A program made the translations under genes and the position numbers. The notes beneath the pieces are model-generated. The model was not told the DNA's origin. It saw only the letters and a list, made by a program, of their open reading frames with translations, and searched no databases. From contig NC_014923.1 in the NCBI RefSeq assembly GCF_000185905.1, forward strand, positions 1,697,501 through 1,761,500: 64,000 bases of DNA, read 5' to 3'. The DNA comes from Mesorhizobium ciceri biovar biserrulae WSM1271 (GTDB taxonomy: Bacteria > Pseudomonadota > Alphaproteobacteria > Rhizobiales > Rhizobiaceae). Below, one piece after another: positions 56,364-64,000 of this stretch (position 1 is the stretch's first letter; every line of letters begins with the position of its first letter).

Positions 56364-56824
56364 CAGTCTTCTCCGCGAACCATGGTGAAGAAATCCACCT
56401 TCGTTGCCGCCGTCTCGGCGCGGCGTTTTTCGTGCGCCATGGTCAGAGCCGACTGCAGAGGCGCTATCAGTCCGGTCTCGACCTCATTGCGGCGGGCAGG
56501 GTCCTGCCATAGGGCGTCGGCGATAGCCGCCAGCTTCGCCTTCTGCTTGTCGCGGCCAAGCGCATAGCAATGGCCGACCTGTCCGGTGGGTAGCCTGACC
56601 GTGGCGCGGGTGACGGTCGCCTCGCCGACATTGAAAGGGGCGCCGCCGCCGCCGATGCGGCCGCGCAGGGTGACAAGGCCGGTTTCGGGGCCGCGCAACA
56701 GCTCGGCGTCCGAAGGCAGTCCGGCCTCATTCCAGAGCCGCACGATGTCATCGCCGCTGGATTGCGCAAGGGTTGCCATGGCGGCCTTGCGCTCGGCCTG
56801 GTCGCGGGCTTCCTGTCCTCGCAT
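56363..56824 (-). CDS. phnG: C-P lyase core subunit PhnG
   Basis: 153 residues, with PETGLVTLRGRIGGGGAPFNVGEATVTRATVRL typical of PhnG and GHCYALGRDKQKAKLAAIADAL. First gene of the phn operon, transcribed away from phnF. Confidence 0.94.
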   Translation of the reverse strand: MRGQEARDQAERKAAMATLAQSSGDDIVRLWNEAGLPSDAELLRGPETGLVTLRGRIGGGGAPFNVGEATVTRATVRLPTGQVGHCYALGRDKQKAKLAAIADALWQDPARRNEVETGLIAPLQSALTMAHEKRRAETAATKVDFFTMVRGED

Positions 56825-56849
56825 GAGCTGTAGTCCTCGTGGCTAAATT

Positions 56850-56867
56850 TGTCTATTGATATAGACA
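56850..56867. promoter_or_regulatory. Likely PhnF operator between phnG and phnF
   Basis: TGTCTAT-TGAT-ATAGACA, a perfect 7-bp dyad in an AT-rich stretch, with an outer dyad AATTTGT/ACAAATT. It lies 25 bases before phnG and about 90 before phnF. The shape resembles GntR/HutC-type sites such as mycobacterial PhnF operators (TATAGACC half-sites). Binding by PhnF is inferred. Confidence 0.7.
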
Positions 56868-56954
56868 ACTATACAAATTATACCTATTATCTAACGGGTG
56901 TCCATGACGGGTGGATGACAGCGATAGAAGACTGGGCGCTGGAAGATTGGGGCA

Positions 56955-57707
56955 ATGATGGTCGGGCGGCTAGCAGCGGACAGCATCGAGCGGCGCAGTG
57001 GCGTTTCGCTGTGGCGGCAGATTGCCGACAAGATGCTGCATGCGATCGCCATCGGCGATTTCACGGAGAATGCAGCGCTGCCGCCGGAGGTGGCGCTGGC
57101 AGAGCGCTATGGCGTCAACCGCCACACGGTGCGCAGCGCCATATCAGCCCTCGTAAGGGAAGGCGTGCTGCGGGCCGAGCAGGGGCGCGGCACCTTCGTG
57201 CTGTCGCGCAAGCGGCTGTCCTATCCGATCGGGGCGCGCACACGGTTTTCGACAGGGCTGCAAGCGCAGACGACGGAACGGCACATCGCCTTGCTCGCCT
57301 CGTCGGTCGAGCCGGCCAGCCAGCGCGTCGCCGAGGGACTGGGTCTTGCCAAGGGAGCCGATGTGATCCGCCTGGAAACGCGCGGCGAAGCCGATGGACG
57401 GCCGGTGTCGCGCGCTGCTGGCTGGTTCGAAGCCCGGCGCTTTGCCGGCATCGATGCCGCGATGGCCGAGACCGGCTCGATCACCGCCTCGCTGGCGCGG
57501 TTCGGCATAGACGATTACCTCAGGCAATCGACCGTGCTGTCGGCGCGCCATGCCGATGCGGCGGACCTTGCCGACCTCGACCTGCAGCCGGGCGCCATCG
57601 TACTGGTCACGGTCGCCGTCAACGTCACGCCGGACGGCCAACCAATCCAGTTTTCCGAGTCGCGCTTCCCGGCCGAACGGGTGGAGCTGAAGCTGTCGGC
57701 GCTGTAG
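56955..57707 (+). CDS. phnF: Phosphonate operon regulator PhnF (GntR/HutC family)
   Basis: 250 residues. Winged helix at about 20-85 (ALPPEVALAERYGVNRHTVRSAISALVREGVL) and a UTRA ligand domain ending in QFSESRFPAERVEL. Divergent from phnG across the operator at 56850. Two adjacent ATG codons (56955, 56958) are possible starts. Confidence 0.92.
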   Translation: MMVGRLAADSIERRSGVSLWRQIADKMLHAIAIGDFTENAALPPEVALAERYGVNRHTVRSAISALVREGVLRAEQGRGTFVLSRKRLSYPIGARTRFSTGLQAQTTERHIALLASSVEPASQRVAEGLGLAKGADVIRLETRGEADGRPVSRAAGWFEARRFAGIDAAMAETGSITASLARFGIDDYLRQSTVLSARHADAADLADLDLQPGAIVLVTVAVNVTPDGQPIQFSESRFPAERVELKLSAL

Positions 57708-57808
57708 GGAGTGACGGGCTTATACGAGACCGTGATTTATCTGACTCACGCTGATATCAGACCAGCTCGGTCGCGCTCACTTGCGTCTTGGCGATTGAGG
57801 ACCGCCTT

Positions 57809-57847
57809 CCCCCACTCCGTCTCGGCTTCGCCGAGACGGAGTGGGGG
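57809..57847. repeat. Inverted-repeat element, family C, miniature copy (hairpin)
   Basis: CCCCCACTCCGTCTCGGC, TTC, and its full complement: an 18-bp perfect hairpin between the convergent phnF and alcohol dehydrogenase genes. It consists of the two ends of the element at 45889-46067 with the middle gone. It could now serve as a bidirectional transcription stop. Confidence 0.85.
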
Positions 57848-57898
57848 TCGACCTGGCTCGGGCGTCGTCAGTTCGGGCTGGGTTCGCCGCCTGCCATG

Positions 57899-58918
57899 TT
57901 ATAACCCCACCTCGATCACAGCCTTGATCAGGCCGGATTTCTCATGCGCCCAACGAGCCAGATCGCGCGGCGTGGCGGCGAGTGTGGTGCGGTGTGTGAC
58001 GAGCTTGGCCAGTGGTACGGCCCCGTTGCGGATCGAGGCGGCGACATGATCGAAGTCGGCGCGCAGCGCGTTGCGGCTGCCGATCAGCGTCATCTCTCGC
58101 TTGTGGAATTCCGGGTCGGAAAAGCTGATATCGTCCTTGACGACGGAGACCAGCACCAGCGTTCCGCCATGCGCGACATGGGCGAAGGCCGACTGCACCG
58201 ACTGGGTGTTGCCGGTGGCGTCGAAGACGACATCGAAGCCTTCGCCTGATGTCGCTTCCCTGACCAGATCGGGCACCGCGCCGCGCGAGCCGTCTAGGGT
58301 CTGGAAACCAAGCTCGTTTCCAGCGAAGGCGAGCCTTTCACTGCTCATGTCGAGCAGTGTCACGTCCAGTTCGGCGATGCGGGCGAAGATGGCGGTGCCG
58401 AGCCCGATCGGGCCAGCGCCGATGACCAGCGTGCGGGCGCCGGGGTCGGCGCGGGCGCGCCGCACGGCATGCGCGCCGATGGCCAGGAACTCGACGGCAG
58501 CGGCGTCGGCCAGCGAAAGGCCGTTGGCCGGATAGAGATTTTGCGCCGGCACCAGGATGCGTTCGCACATGGCGCCGTCGCGATGCACGCCAAGCACCTC
58601 GATCCTGACACAGCAATTGGGCTTGCCGTGCCGGCAGGCGATGCACTTGCCGCAGGAAAGATAGGGGTTGACGACGACGGGCTCACCAATGGCCAGTTCG
58701 ACGCCTTCGCCGGTCTCCATCACGGTACCCGAGACCTCATGACCCATGATGCGGGGATAGGCGAGGAACGGGTGCTTGCCCTCGAAAATGTGGTAGTCGG
58801 TGCCGCAGATGCCGACATGGCTGACCGCCACCAGCGCCCAGCCGGGAGGCGGTGTCTCGGGTGCGGGCCGGTCTTCAAGGACAAGATCGCCGGGCGAACG
58901 GCAGAGGACGGCTTTCAT
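57899..58918 (-). CDS. Zinc-dependent alcohol/polyol dehydrogenase (MDR family)
   Basis: 339 residues. Catalytic zinc ligands C38 and H60-E61 (GHE motif), structural zinc cysteines C89, C92, C95 and C103, NAD motif VIGAGPIGLG (164-173). Resembles L-idonate, galactitol and L-threonine dehydrogenases. It follows a CUT2 sugar importer in the same direction and is followed by no further gene, so it is likely the oxidising enzyme for the imported sugar or polyol. Confidence 0.88.
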   Translation of the reverse strand: MKAVLCRSPGDLVLEDRPAPETPPPGWALVAVSHVGICGTDYHIFEGKHPFLAYPRIMGHEVSGTVMETGEGVELAIGEPVVVNPYLSCGKCIACRHGKPNCCVRIEVLGVHRDGAMCERILVPAQNLYPANGLSLADAAAVEFLAIGAHAVRRARADPGARTLVIGAGPIGLGTAIFARIAELDVTLLDMSSERLAFAGNELGFQTLDGSRGAVPDLVREATSGEGFDVVFDATGNTQSVQSAFAHVAHGGTLVLVSVVKDDISFSDPEFHKREMTLIGSRNALRADFDHVAASIRNGAVPLAKLVTHRTTLAATPRDLARWAHEKSGLIKAVIEVGL

Positions 58919-58984
58919 GCGCTAATCCAGTCATGAAATCGCCGGCCCGTTGGTGTGGCGGACCGGCGGTTGATTGCGGGGTCG

Positions 58985-59950
58985 CTACTTGCCGCGGCGG
59001 CGCAGGCCGTCGAAGTAGACGATGATGATGATCAGCGCGCCGGTGATGATGCGCTGCCAGAACGAATTGACGTTGAGCAGGTTGGCGCCGTTGTTGATGG
59101 TGGCCAGGATGAAGGCGCCGAGCAGCGGCCCATGCACCGAGCCGACGGCGCCGAACAGCGAGGTGCCGCCGATGACCGACGACGCGATCGCCTGTAGTTC
59201 CCAGCCCTCGGCCTGCGTCGGGTTGCCGATGCCGATGCGGGCGGCCAGCAGCACGCCGACAAAGGCGGCGCACAGGCCCGACAGCGTGTAGGCCATGTAG
59301 ATGGTGCGCTGGACATTGACGCCGGACAGGCGCGAGGCCTCGGCGTTGGAGCCGACCGAAAACAGGTATCTGCCCCAGCGGCTGTGGTGCAGGAAGATAT
59401 AGGCCGGAATGCCGACCAGGATCACCATCCAGAACAGGTTGGGGATGCCGATGAAGGAATTGCGCGAGAAGGCGGTGAAGGTGTCGCTGTTGATGTTGAT
59501 CGAATTGCCGTTGGTCATCAAAAGGCCGATGCCGCGCAGCGAGGTCAACGTCGCCAGCGTGATGATGAAGGGCGGCAGGCCCATCTTGACGATACCGAAG
59601 CCGTGGAACATGCCGATGGCGACACCGACCAGCAGCGTCACCAGAATGGCGAGCCAGATGGGGAAGCCGGCATTGATCATCATGGCCACGACCACGGTGG
59701 CGAAGCCGACCACGGCGCCGACCGACAGATCGATGCCGCCGGTGATGATGACGAAGGTCTGGCCGACCGCCATGATGGCGATCATCGAGCCCTGGCGCAG
59801 GAGATTGGCTATGTTGTTGGCCGAGGCGAAGCTCGTCGTCGTCACGGAGAGGAGGATCCAGAGCAGAACCAGCAGCGCCAATAGCGTCAGCCCGAACAGG
59901 ACATTATAGTTGCGCTTCGGTTTTTCGACGGCGATCGCCTCGGTGCTCAT
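58985..59950 (-). CDS. CUT2 sugar ABC transporter permease
   Basis: 321 residues, RbsC-like, eight or more hydrophobic segments, signature [13 protein letters not shown] and SSVIGGTSLFGAVGS. Overlaps the ATPase gene by four bases. Confidence 0.92.
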   Translation of the reverse strand: MSTEAIAVEKPKRNYNVLFGLTLLALLVLLWILLSVTTTSFASANNIANLLRQGSMIAIMAVGQTFVIITGGIDLSVGAVVGFATVVVAMMINAGFPIWLAILVTLLVGVAIGMFHGFGIVKMGLPPFIITLATLTSLRGIGLLMTNGNSININSDTFTAFSRNSFIGIPNLFWMVILVGIPAYIFLHHSRWGRYLFSVGSNAEASRLSGVNVQRTIYMAYTLSGLCAAFVGVLLAARIGIGNPTQAEGWELQAIASSVIGGTSLFGAVGSVHGPLLGAFILATINNGANLLNVNSFWQRIITGALIIIIVYFDGLRRRGK

Positions 59951-61500
59951 ATCTGTCCTCCCAGCTTTTCTTGTTTCTCGGCGAGCGCCTGAGTGAGAAT
60001 ATCCTCGTGGCTGGCGGCGTGAAAACCGTGCGTCGCCACCAGTTTGCCGCGCCGGAACACATGCAGCGTATCGGCGAGTTCATAGACTTCCGGCAGATAG
60101 GACGAGATCAGGATGATGCCGGCGCCCTTTGACAAAAGCGCGCCGAACAGGCGGTAGATCTCGGCCTTGGTGCCGACATCGACGCCGACGGTCGGTTCGT
60201 CGAAGATGAACAGCTTGGCGCCGTGCGCCAGCCATTTGCCGATGACGATCTTCTGCTGGTTGCCGCCCGACAGGCTGGATGCCAGCGCGCCACGTGTCGG
60301 TGTCTTGATGCGCAGATCGGCGATCTGGCGATCGGCCTGCGTCTTCTCCTGCGTGCTCGAAATCAGCAGATTGTTCGAGATGCGCTTGTAGATCGGCAGG
60401 TTGAGGTTGAAGCCGACCGGCAGGTTGAGGCAGAGGCCCTGGTCGCGGCGGCTCTCCGGCGCCAGCGCCATGCCGAGCTTGATCGCGTCATGTTCGGAAT
60501 TGACCTGTACCTCCTTGCCTTCCCAGAGGATCTGGCCGGCGGATTTGCGGTGGCGGCCGTAGAGCGTGGTGACGAACTCGCTGCGTCCGGCGCCGATCAG
60601 CCCATAGAGTCCGACGATCTCGCCGGCGCGGACCGTCATCGAGACATTTTCGAAGCCCTTGCCGGACAGGTTTCTCGCCTCGATGATGGCGGCGCCCGGC
60701 GTGAAATGCTCCTTGTGATAGACCTGCTCGATCGAGCGGTTGATCATCATCTTGACCAGTTCGGCATCGTTGGTCTCTGCGATGTTGCGGGTGCCGACCA
60801 GCGTGCCGTCGCGCAGCACGGATACCCGGTCGGCGAGTTCGAACACTTCCTCCATACGGTGGCTGATGTAGATGATCGTCACGCCTTCGCCCTTCAGACG
60901 GCGGATCAGCGTGAAGAGCTGGTCGGCCTCCTTGCGGGTGAGGTAGGCGGTCGGCTCGTCGAAGATCAGGAATTTGGTGCCGCGCACGGTGGCGCGGGCG
61001 GCGGCTATCAGCTGCTGCTGGCCGATGGTCAGGTCGCCGAGCGTGACATGCGCCGGCAGGTCGAAGCCGAGGTCGTCGATGATCGTCTGCGCCTGCCTGA
61101 CCATGGCGCGCTGCTGCAGGATGCCGAAGCGCGAATTCTCCTCGCCGAGGAACATGTTGGCGGCGACCGTCAGGTGACGGCACAGCACGACTTCCTGGTG
61201 CACGGCATTGATGCCGAGCGCCATCGCCTCGTGCGGCGTCGCCAGGGCGGCCGGCTGGCCCTCCCAGACAATCTCTCCGGAGGTGCGCGGCATGACGCCG
61301 GTCAGAAGCTTGATGAGCGTGGATTTGCCGGCGCCGTTTTCACCGACGATGGCGTGGATCTCACCGGACTTGAAGGCGAGGTCGACCGGTTTCAGCGCGT
61401 GGGTGCCGGGATAGCGCTTCTCCAGCCCACGCAATTCGAGGATAGTCCGCCCCTGTTCCAGAACGGGTGCGGGATGCAGTTCCTGCGCCGTCGAAATCAT
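59947..61500 (-). CDS. CUT2 sugar ABC transporter, double ATP-binding protein
   Basis: 517 residues from ATG 61500 with GGGAGGA upstream. First domain with Walker A GENGAGKS and LIFDEPTAYL; second with degenerate P-loop GLIGAGRS, signature LSGGNQQK and IFDEPTVGVD. RbsA/MglA type. Frame is open upstream to 61617 without support. Confidence 0.92.
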   Translation of the reverse strand: MISTAQELHPAPVLEQGRTILELRGLEKRYPGTHALKPVDLAFKSGEIHAIVGENGAGKSTLIKLLTGVMPRTSGEIVWEGQPAALATPHEAMALGINAVHQEVVLCRHLTVAANMFLGEENSRFGILQQRAMVRQAQTIIDDLGFDLPAHVTLGDLTIGQQQLIAAARATVRGTKFLIFDEPTAYLTRKEADQLFTLIRRLKGEGVTIIYISHRMEEVFELADRVSVLRDGTLVGTRNIAETNDAELVKMMINRSIEQVYHKEHFTPGAAIIEARNLSGKGFENVSMTVRAGEIVGLYGLIGAGRSEFVTTLYGRHRKSAGQILWEGKEVQVNSEHDAIKLGMALAPESRRDQGLCLNLPVGFNLNLPIYKRISNNLLISSTQEKTQADRQIADLRIKTPTRGALASSLSGGNQQKIVIGKWLAHGAKLFIFDEPTVGVDVGTKAEIYRLFGALLSKGAGIILISSYLPEVYELADTLHVFRRGKLVATHGFHAASHEDILTQALAEKQEKLGGQI

Positions 61501-61683
61501 GACAATCCTCCCAGATTGGCCTCCCGGATTGGCTTCCCAGGCTGGCCTCACGATTGGCACGCGGCGAGGCAGGGATATGCCTCGAAAACAGCCTGGCTCA
61601 GGCGTGCGGATTGCCAAGCCGTTTGTGCGGCAGTTTGTGTCTCCGGGGCGAGGTGCCCCGGAGACGATTGCGGATGCGACGGC

Positions 61684-62676
61684 TCAGAGCTTCGGATTGA
61701 GCAGCGCGTCGATCTTGGGGTCTTTCATGTTGTCCTTGGTCACCAGGTTGGCGCCGGTGTCGACATTGGCTTCGACCTTCTCGCCCTTGGAGGCGGCGAG
61801 CGCGGTCTTGATGCCGTCATAGCCCATCCGGTACGGATCCTGGACGACGAGGGCGGAAATGACGCCGTCGTTGAGGAACTTGATCAGCTTCTCGTCGCTG
61901 TCGAAACCGACCAGCGCCAGCTTGCCGCCAAGGTTGTTTTCCGCGACGGCCTGGCCGACGCCCTGCGCCATGATCAGGTTGGAAGCGAAGATGCCTTTGA
62001 GGTTCGGGTTGGCGGTGATCAGGTCGGTGGCGATGTTGAGGCCGGTGGTGGCCTGGCCGTCGGCGTATTTGTCGGCAACCAGCTTGAGGCCCGGATATTT
62101 GGCGGCCAGCTGTTCGGTGAAGCCCTGCTTGCGCTGTTCGAGCGAGCCGGCGCCAGGTGCGTTGGTGATCAGGGCAACGTCGCCCTCGATCTTGCCGCCG
62201 TTGGCGGCGCCGATGGCGGCTGCGAGGCCGTCGGCAGCGACGCGGCCGCCCTGGACGTTGTCGGTGGTCAGGAACGAGGTGAAGGCCTTGGAGTCGGCGC
62301 CGGAGTCGATGCCGATGACCTTCACCTTGGCAGCGGCTTCATCGATCGGCTTGCCGAGCGCCTTGAACTCGGTCGGCGCAATGACGATGGCCGCCGGGTT
62401 GCTGGCAACGGCGTTCTCGAGGATCGAGACCTGGCCGTTGACGTCGGTTTCAGCCTGGGCGCCGAGTTCCGGCACGTTGACGCCGAGATCCTTGCCGGCC
62501 TTGCGGGCGCCGGCCAGAACGATCTGCCAGTAGAAGGACGTGGTGTCCTTGACGATGATCGGAATGGTGACGTCCGCCGCCGAAACCGGCGCCGAATGCA
62601 TGACGCCGGCGAGCATTGAAGCTGCTGCCAGCGCCATGACGGCGCGGCGGTTGAGAATGCTGGTCACGAATTTCAT
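61684..62676 (-). CDS. CUT2 sugar ABC transporter, periplasmic binding protein
   Basis: 330 residues with a signal peptide (MKFVTSILNRRAVMALAAAS..., cleavage near VSA-AD) and the Peripla_BP_4 fold (VTIPIIVKDTTSFYWQIVLAGARKAGKDLG; GFDSDEKLIKFL). GGGAGGAAACC upstream. Heads the importer whose operator region has three dyads. Confidence 0.92.
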   Translation of the reverse strand: MKFVTSILNRRAVMALAAASMLAGVMHSAPVSAADVTIPIIVKDTTSFYWQIVLAGARKAGKDLGVNVPELGAQAETDVNGQVSILENAVASNPAAIVIAPTEFKALGKPIDEAAAKVKVIGIDSGADSKAFTSFLTTDNVQGGRVAADGLAAAIGAANGGKIEGDVALITNAPGAGSLEQRKQGFTEQLAAKYPGLKLVADKYADGQATTGLNIATDLITANPNLKGIFASNLIMAQGVGQAVAENNLGGKLALVGFDSDEKLIKFLNDGVISALVVQDPYRMGYDGIKTALAASKGEKVEANVDTGANLVTKDNMKDPKIDALLNPKL

Positions 62677-62760
62677 GAGGTTTCCTCCCTAAGTCGCCCG
62701 GTGAACGATACGGAAGCTCCGTTCGGATAGGCGCGGTCCCAAACAGAACTTTATCAATAA

Positions 62761-62805
62761 AAAACAGTTGCCCTGTTTTGATAGTGCATCGAACAGATCG
62801 ATGCA
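62761..62805 (-). promoter_or_regulatory. Two dyad sites upstream of the CUT2 importer
   Basis: AAAACAG-ttgcc-CTGTTTT (62761-62779) and TGCATCGA-acaga-TCGATGCA (62785-62805), perfect arms of 7 and 8 bp, 85-130 bases upstream of the binding-protein start. Their regulator is not in the window. Confidence 0.55.
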
Positions 62806-62906
62806 AGCGGTGTTTGATCAGTCGTTGCGAGGCCTGGCAGAGGCAGATCCCCCGCCCTGTTCTCCCATTGGCGCCGTCACGCTTCCGTTCCGTTCTGGGA
62901 ACGTAT

Positions 62907-62952
62907 GGAATATTAATTCCACCAATTCGTCAATATGGAATATCCATTCCTC
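62907..62952. promoter_or_regulatory. Tandem TGGAATnnnnATTCC sites, 30 bp apart
   Basis: TGGAATATTAATTCCA (62907-62922) and TGGAATATCCATTCCT (62937-62952). Their centres are exactly 30 bases apart, near three helical turns, so a regulator could bind both on one face. They lie between the end of the reductase gene and the binding-protein gene, 230-275 bases upstream of the latter. Confidence 0.65.
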
Positions 62953-62976
62953 CATGTGCCGCAGGAACATGAAGTT

Positions 62977-63975
62977 TCACACCAGCTCCTGCACCAGCGT
63001 GTAGGGACGATATTTGGCGTATTCCGTTTCCGGTACGTCGATGTCGAGCAGCTCGAGGTTGCGCGTCAGATTTGCCAGTTTGGCGGTGCCGGTCAGTACG
63101 GTGGCGACGGCAGCTTCATGCAAGGGGAATTGGAACGCTGCGGCGGCGAGCGGATAGCCACCCTCGGCGGCGATCCTCTCCATTGCGCCGACGCGGTCGA
63201 GCACGTCATGGCTGGCGGGGCGGTAGTCGAAATGTGCGCCTTGCACCGGGCCGGTTGCCAGGATGCCGGAGTTGAACACGCCGCCAATGACCAAGGAGGT
63301 CTGCTGTGCCCGGCATAGCGGCAGCAACTCCGCTTCGGCACTGCGGTCGAGCAAGGAATAGCGGCTGGCGAGCAGGATGCAGTCGAGCGGCGCCCGGCGC
63401 ATCACGTCCAGGCAGATCTGCACCTCGTTGACGCCAAGCCCATAGGCAGAAATGACGCCAGTCCGTTTCAGCTCTTCGAGTGCCTTGAGGCCGCCATCCA
63501 TCAGGTCGCGAAAATGCAGCTTGGTCTTCTCGATACCATGGGTGTAGGCGCCGATGTCGTGGACAAACAGGATGTCTATCCTGTTTAGGCCAAGCCGCGC
63601 ATAGCTGAACTCGACCGACCGCATAATGCCGTCATAGGAATAGTCGTAGTCGAGCGCGAAGGGCAGCGGATCGACATAGGAGTGATCGGGAACCTGATCG
63701 TCCGGCACCGGGCGAAACAGCCGGCCGACCTTGGTCGACAGCACATAGGAATCGCGCGGCTTGTAACGCAGGAAGTCGCCGAAGCGGCGCTCCGACAGTC
63801 CGAAGCCGTAGAAGGGTGCGGTGTCGAAATAGCGCAGGCCGGCATCCCAGGCGCCCTGCAGCGTCTCCATCGCCGCTTCGCGCGAACAGGCGCGGTAAAG
63901 GCCGCCAAGTGCGGCGCCGCCGAAACTGACTTCGGTGACCTCCAGAGCTGTCCGACCGATACGGCGTTTTTCCAT
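62977..63975 (-). CDS. Aldo/keto reductase, L-fucose/D-threo-aldose 1-dehydrogenase-like
   Basis: 332 residues. Catalytic tetrad D51, Y56, K82 and H139. The FDTAPFYGFGLSERRFGDFL start and the LFVHDIGAYTHG segment are like bacterial L-fucose (D-threo-aldose) dehydrogenases. Upstream of and co-directional with a CUT2 importer and alcohol dehydrogenase, fitting oxidation of a free 6-deoxy- or pentose sugar. The next gene upstream lies outside the window. Confidence 0.88.
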   Translation of the reverse strand: MEKRRIGRTALEVTEVSFGGAALGGLYRACSREAAMETLQGAWDAGLRYFDTAPFYGFGLSERRFGDFLRYKPRDSYVLSTKVGRLFRPVPDDQVPDHSYVDPLPFALDYDYSYDGIMRSVEFSYARLGLNRIDILFVHDIGAYTHGIEKTKLHFRDLMDGGLKALEELKRTGVISAYGLGVNEVQICLDVMRRAPLDCILLASRYSLLDRSAEAELLPLCRAQQTSLVIGGVFNSGILATGPVQGAHFDYRPASHDVLDRVGAMERIAAEGGYPLAAAAFQFPLHEAAVATVLTGTAKLANLTRNLELLDIDVPETEYAKYRPYTLVQELV

Positions 63976-64000
63976 GCAAAACCTCCCCGTTGCCCGCCGC

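Noticed and set aside
60223..62619. 798-codon open frame on the plus strand
   Set aside because: Antisense to the importer ATPase and binding-protein genes, with shadow-type composition and no motif.

Overview
The window looks like chromosome of a Mesorhizobium-type alphaproteobacterium. The GC-rich coding, the rRNA and initiator-tRNA order, the dense ABC importers, the C-P lyase operon carrying a fosX gene with the metal and catalytic positions known for Mesorhizobium loti FosX (H7, E44, H69, E118), and three families of palindromic intergenic repeats all point that way. No phage, insertion sequence, integrase or CRISPR array was seen.

Layout. 1-2.9 kb: end of an rRNA operon (23S 3' part, 5S, tRNA-fMet) with terminators. 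3.4-14.9 kb: one long plus-strand operon for a sugar or polyol: CUT2 importer, SorC-type regulator, aldo/keto reductase, GlpD-like flavoprotein, LsrF/DhnA-type class I aldolase, LyxK-like FGGY kinase and GMC oxidoreductase. 14.9-17.2 kb: a LysR gene divergent from a DsbA-like and an NAD(P)-binding protein. 17.3-22.8 kb: a minus-strand dipeptide-type ABC importer in which one ATPase gene is broken by a palindromic repeat. 23.1-24.3 kb: an M24 peptidase. 24.4-27.7 kb: a bacterial split version of the plant Tm-1 protein plus a cupin, with a divergent TetR regulator. 28.1-33.8 kb: a CUT1 importer with two permeases, two ATPases and a 73-residue membrane protein.

33.8-38.1 kb is mixed: cupin, AraC regulator, MFS remnant, GFA protein, amidase, secreted hypothetical. 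38.1-45.8 kb is sugar or sugar-acid catabolism: 2-hydroxyacid dehydrogenase, FCD regulator, enolase-superfamily dehydratase, two ketose-3-epimerase-like TIM barrels, an IolE-like TIM barrel and a Gfo/Idh/MocA dehydrogenase. 46.1-57.7 kb is the phosphonate (phn) locus: phnF divergent from phnGHI-fosX-phnJKL, acetyltransferase and phnCDE1E2. 57.9-64 kb is another CUT2 importer with a zinc alcohol dehydrogenase and an L-fucose-dehydrogenase-like reductase.

How the parts fit. The first operon has the pieces for import, phosphorylation, oxidation to a ketose phosphate and aldol cleavage, under its own SorC regulator. The 28-34 kb importer and the 38-46 kb enzymes share a TGGTnnnACCA operator motif, which fits the FCD regulator encoded among the enzymes and suggests one split regulon. 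The phn locus covers C-P lyase core and import, but phnM and phnN are not in the window. All functional calls come from reading the translated sequence and motif recall; no database search was run.
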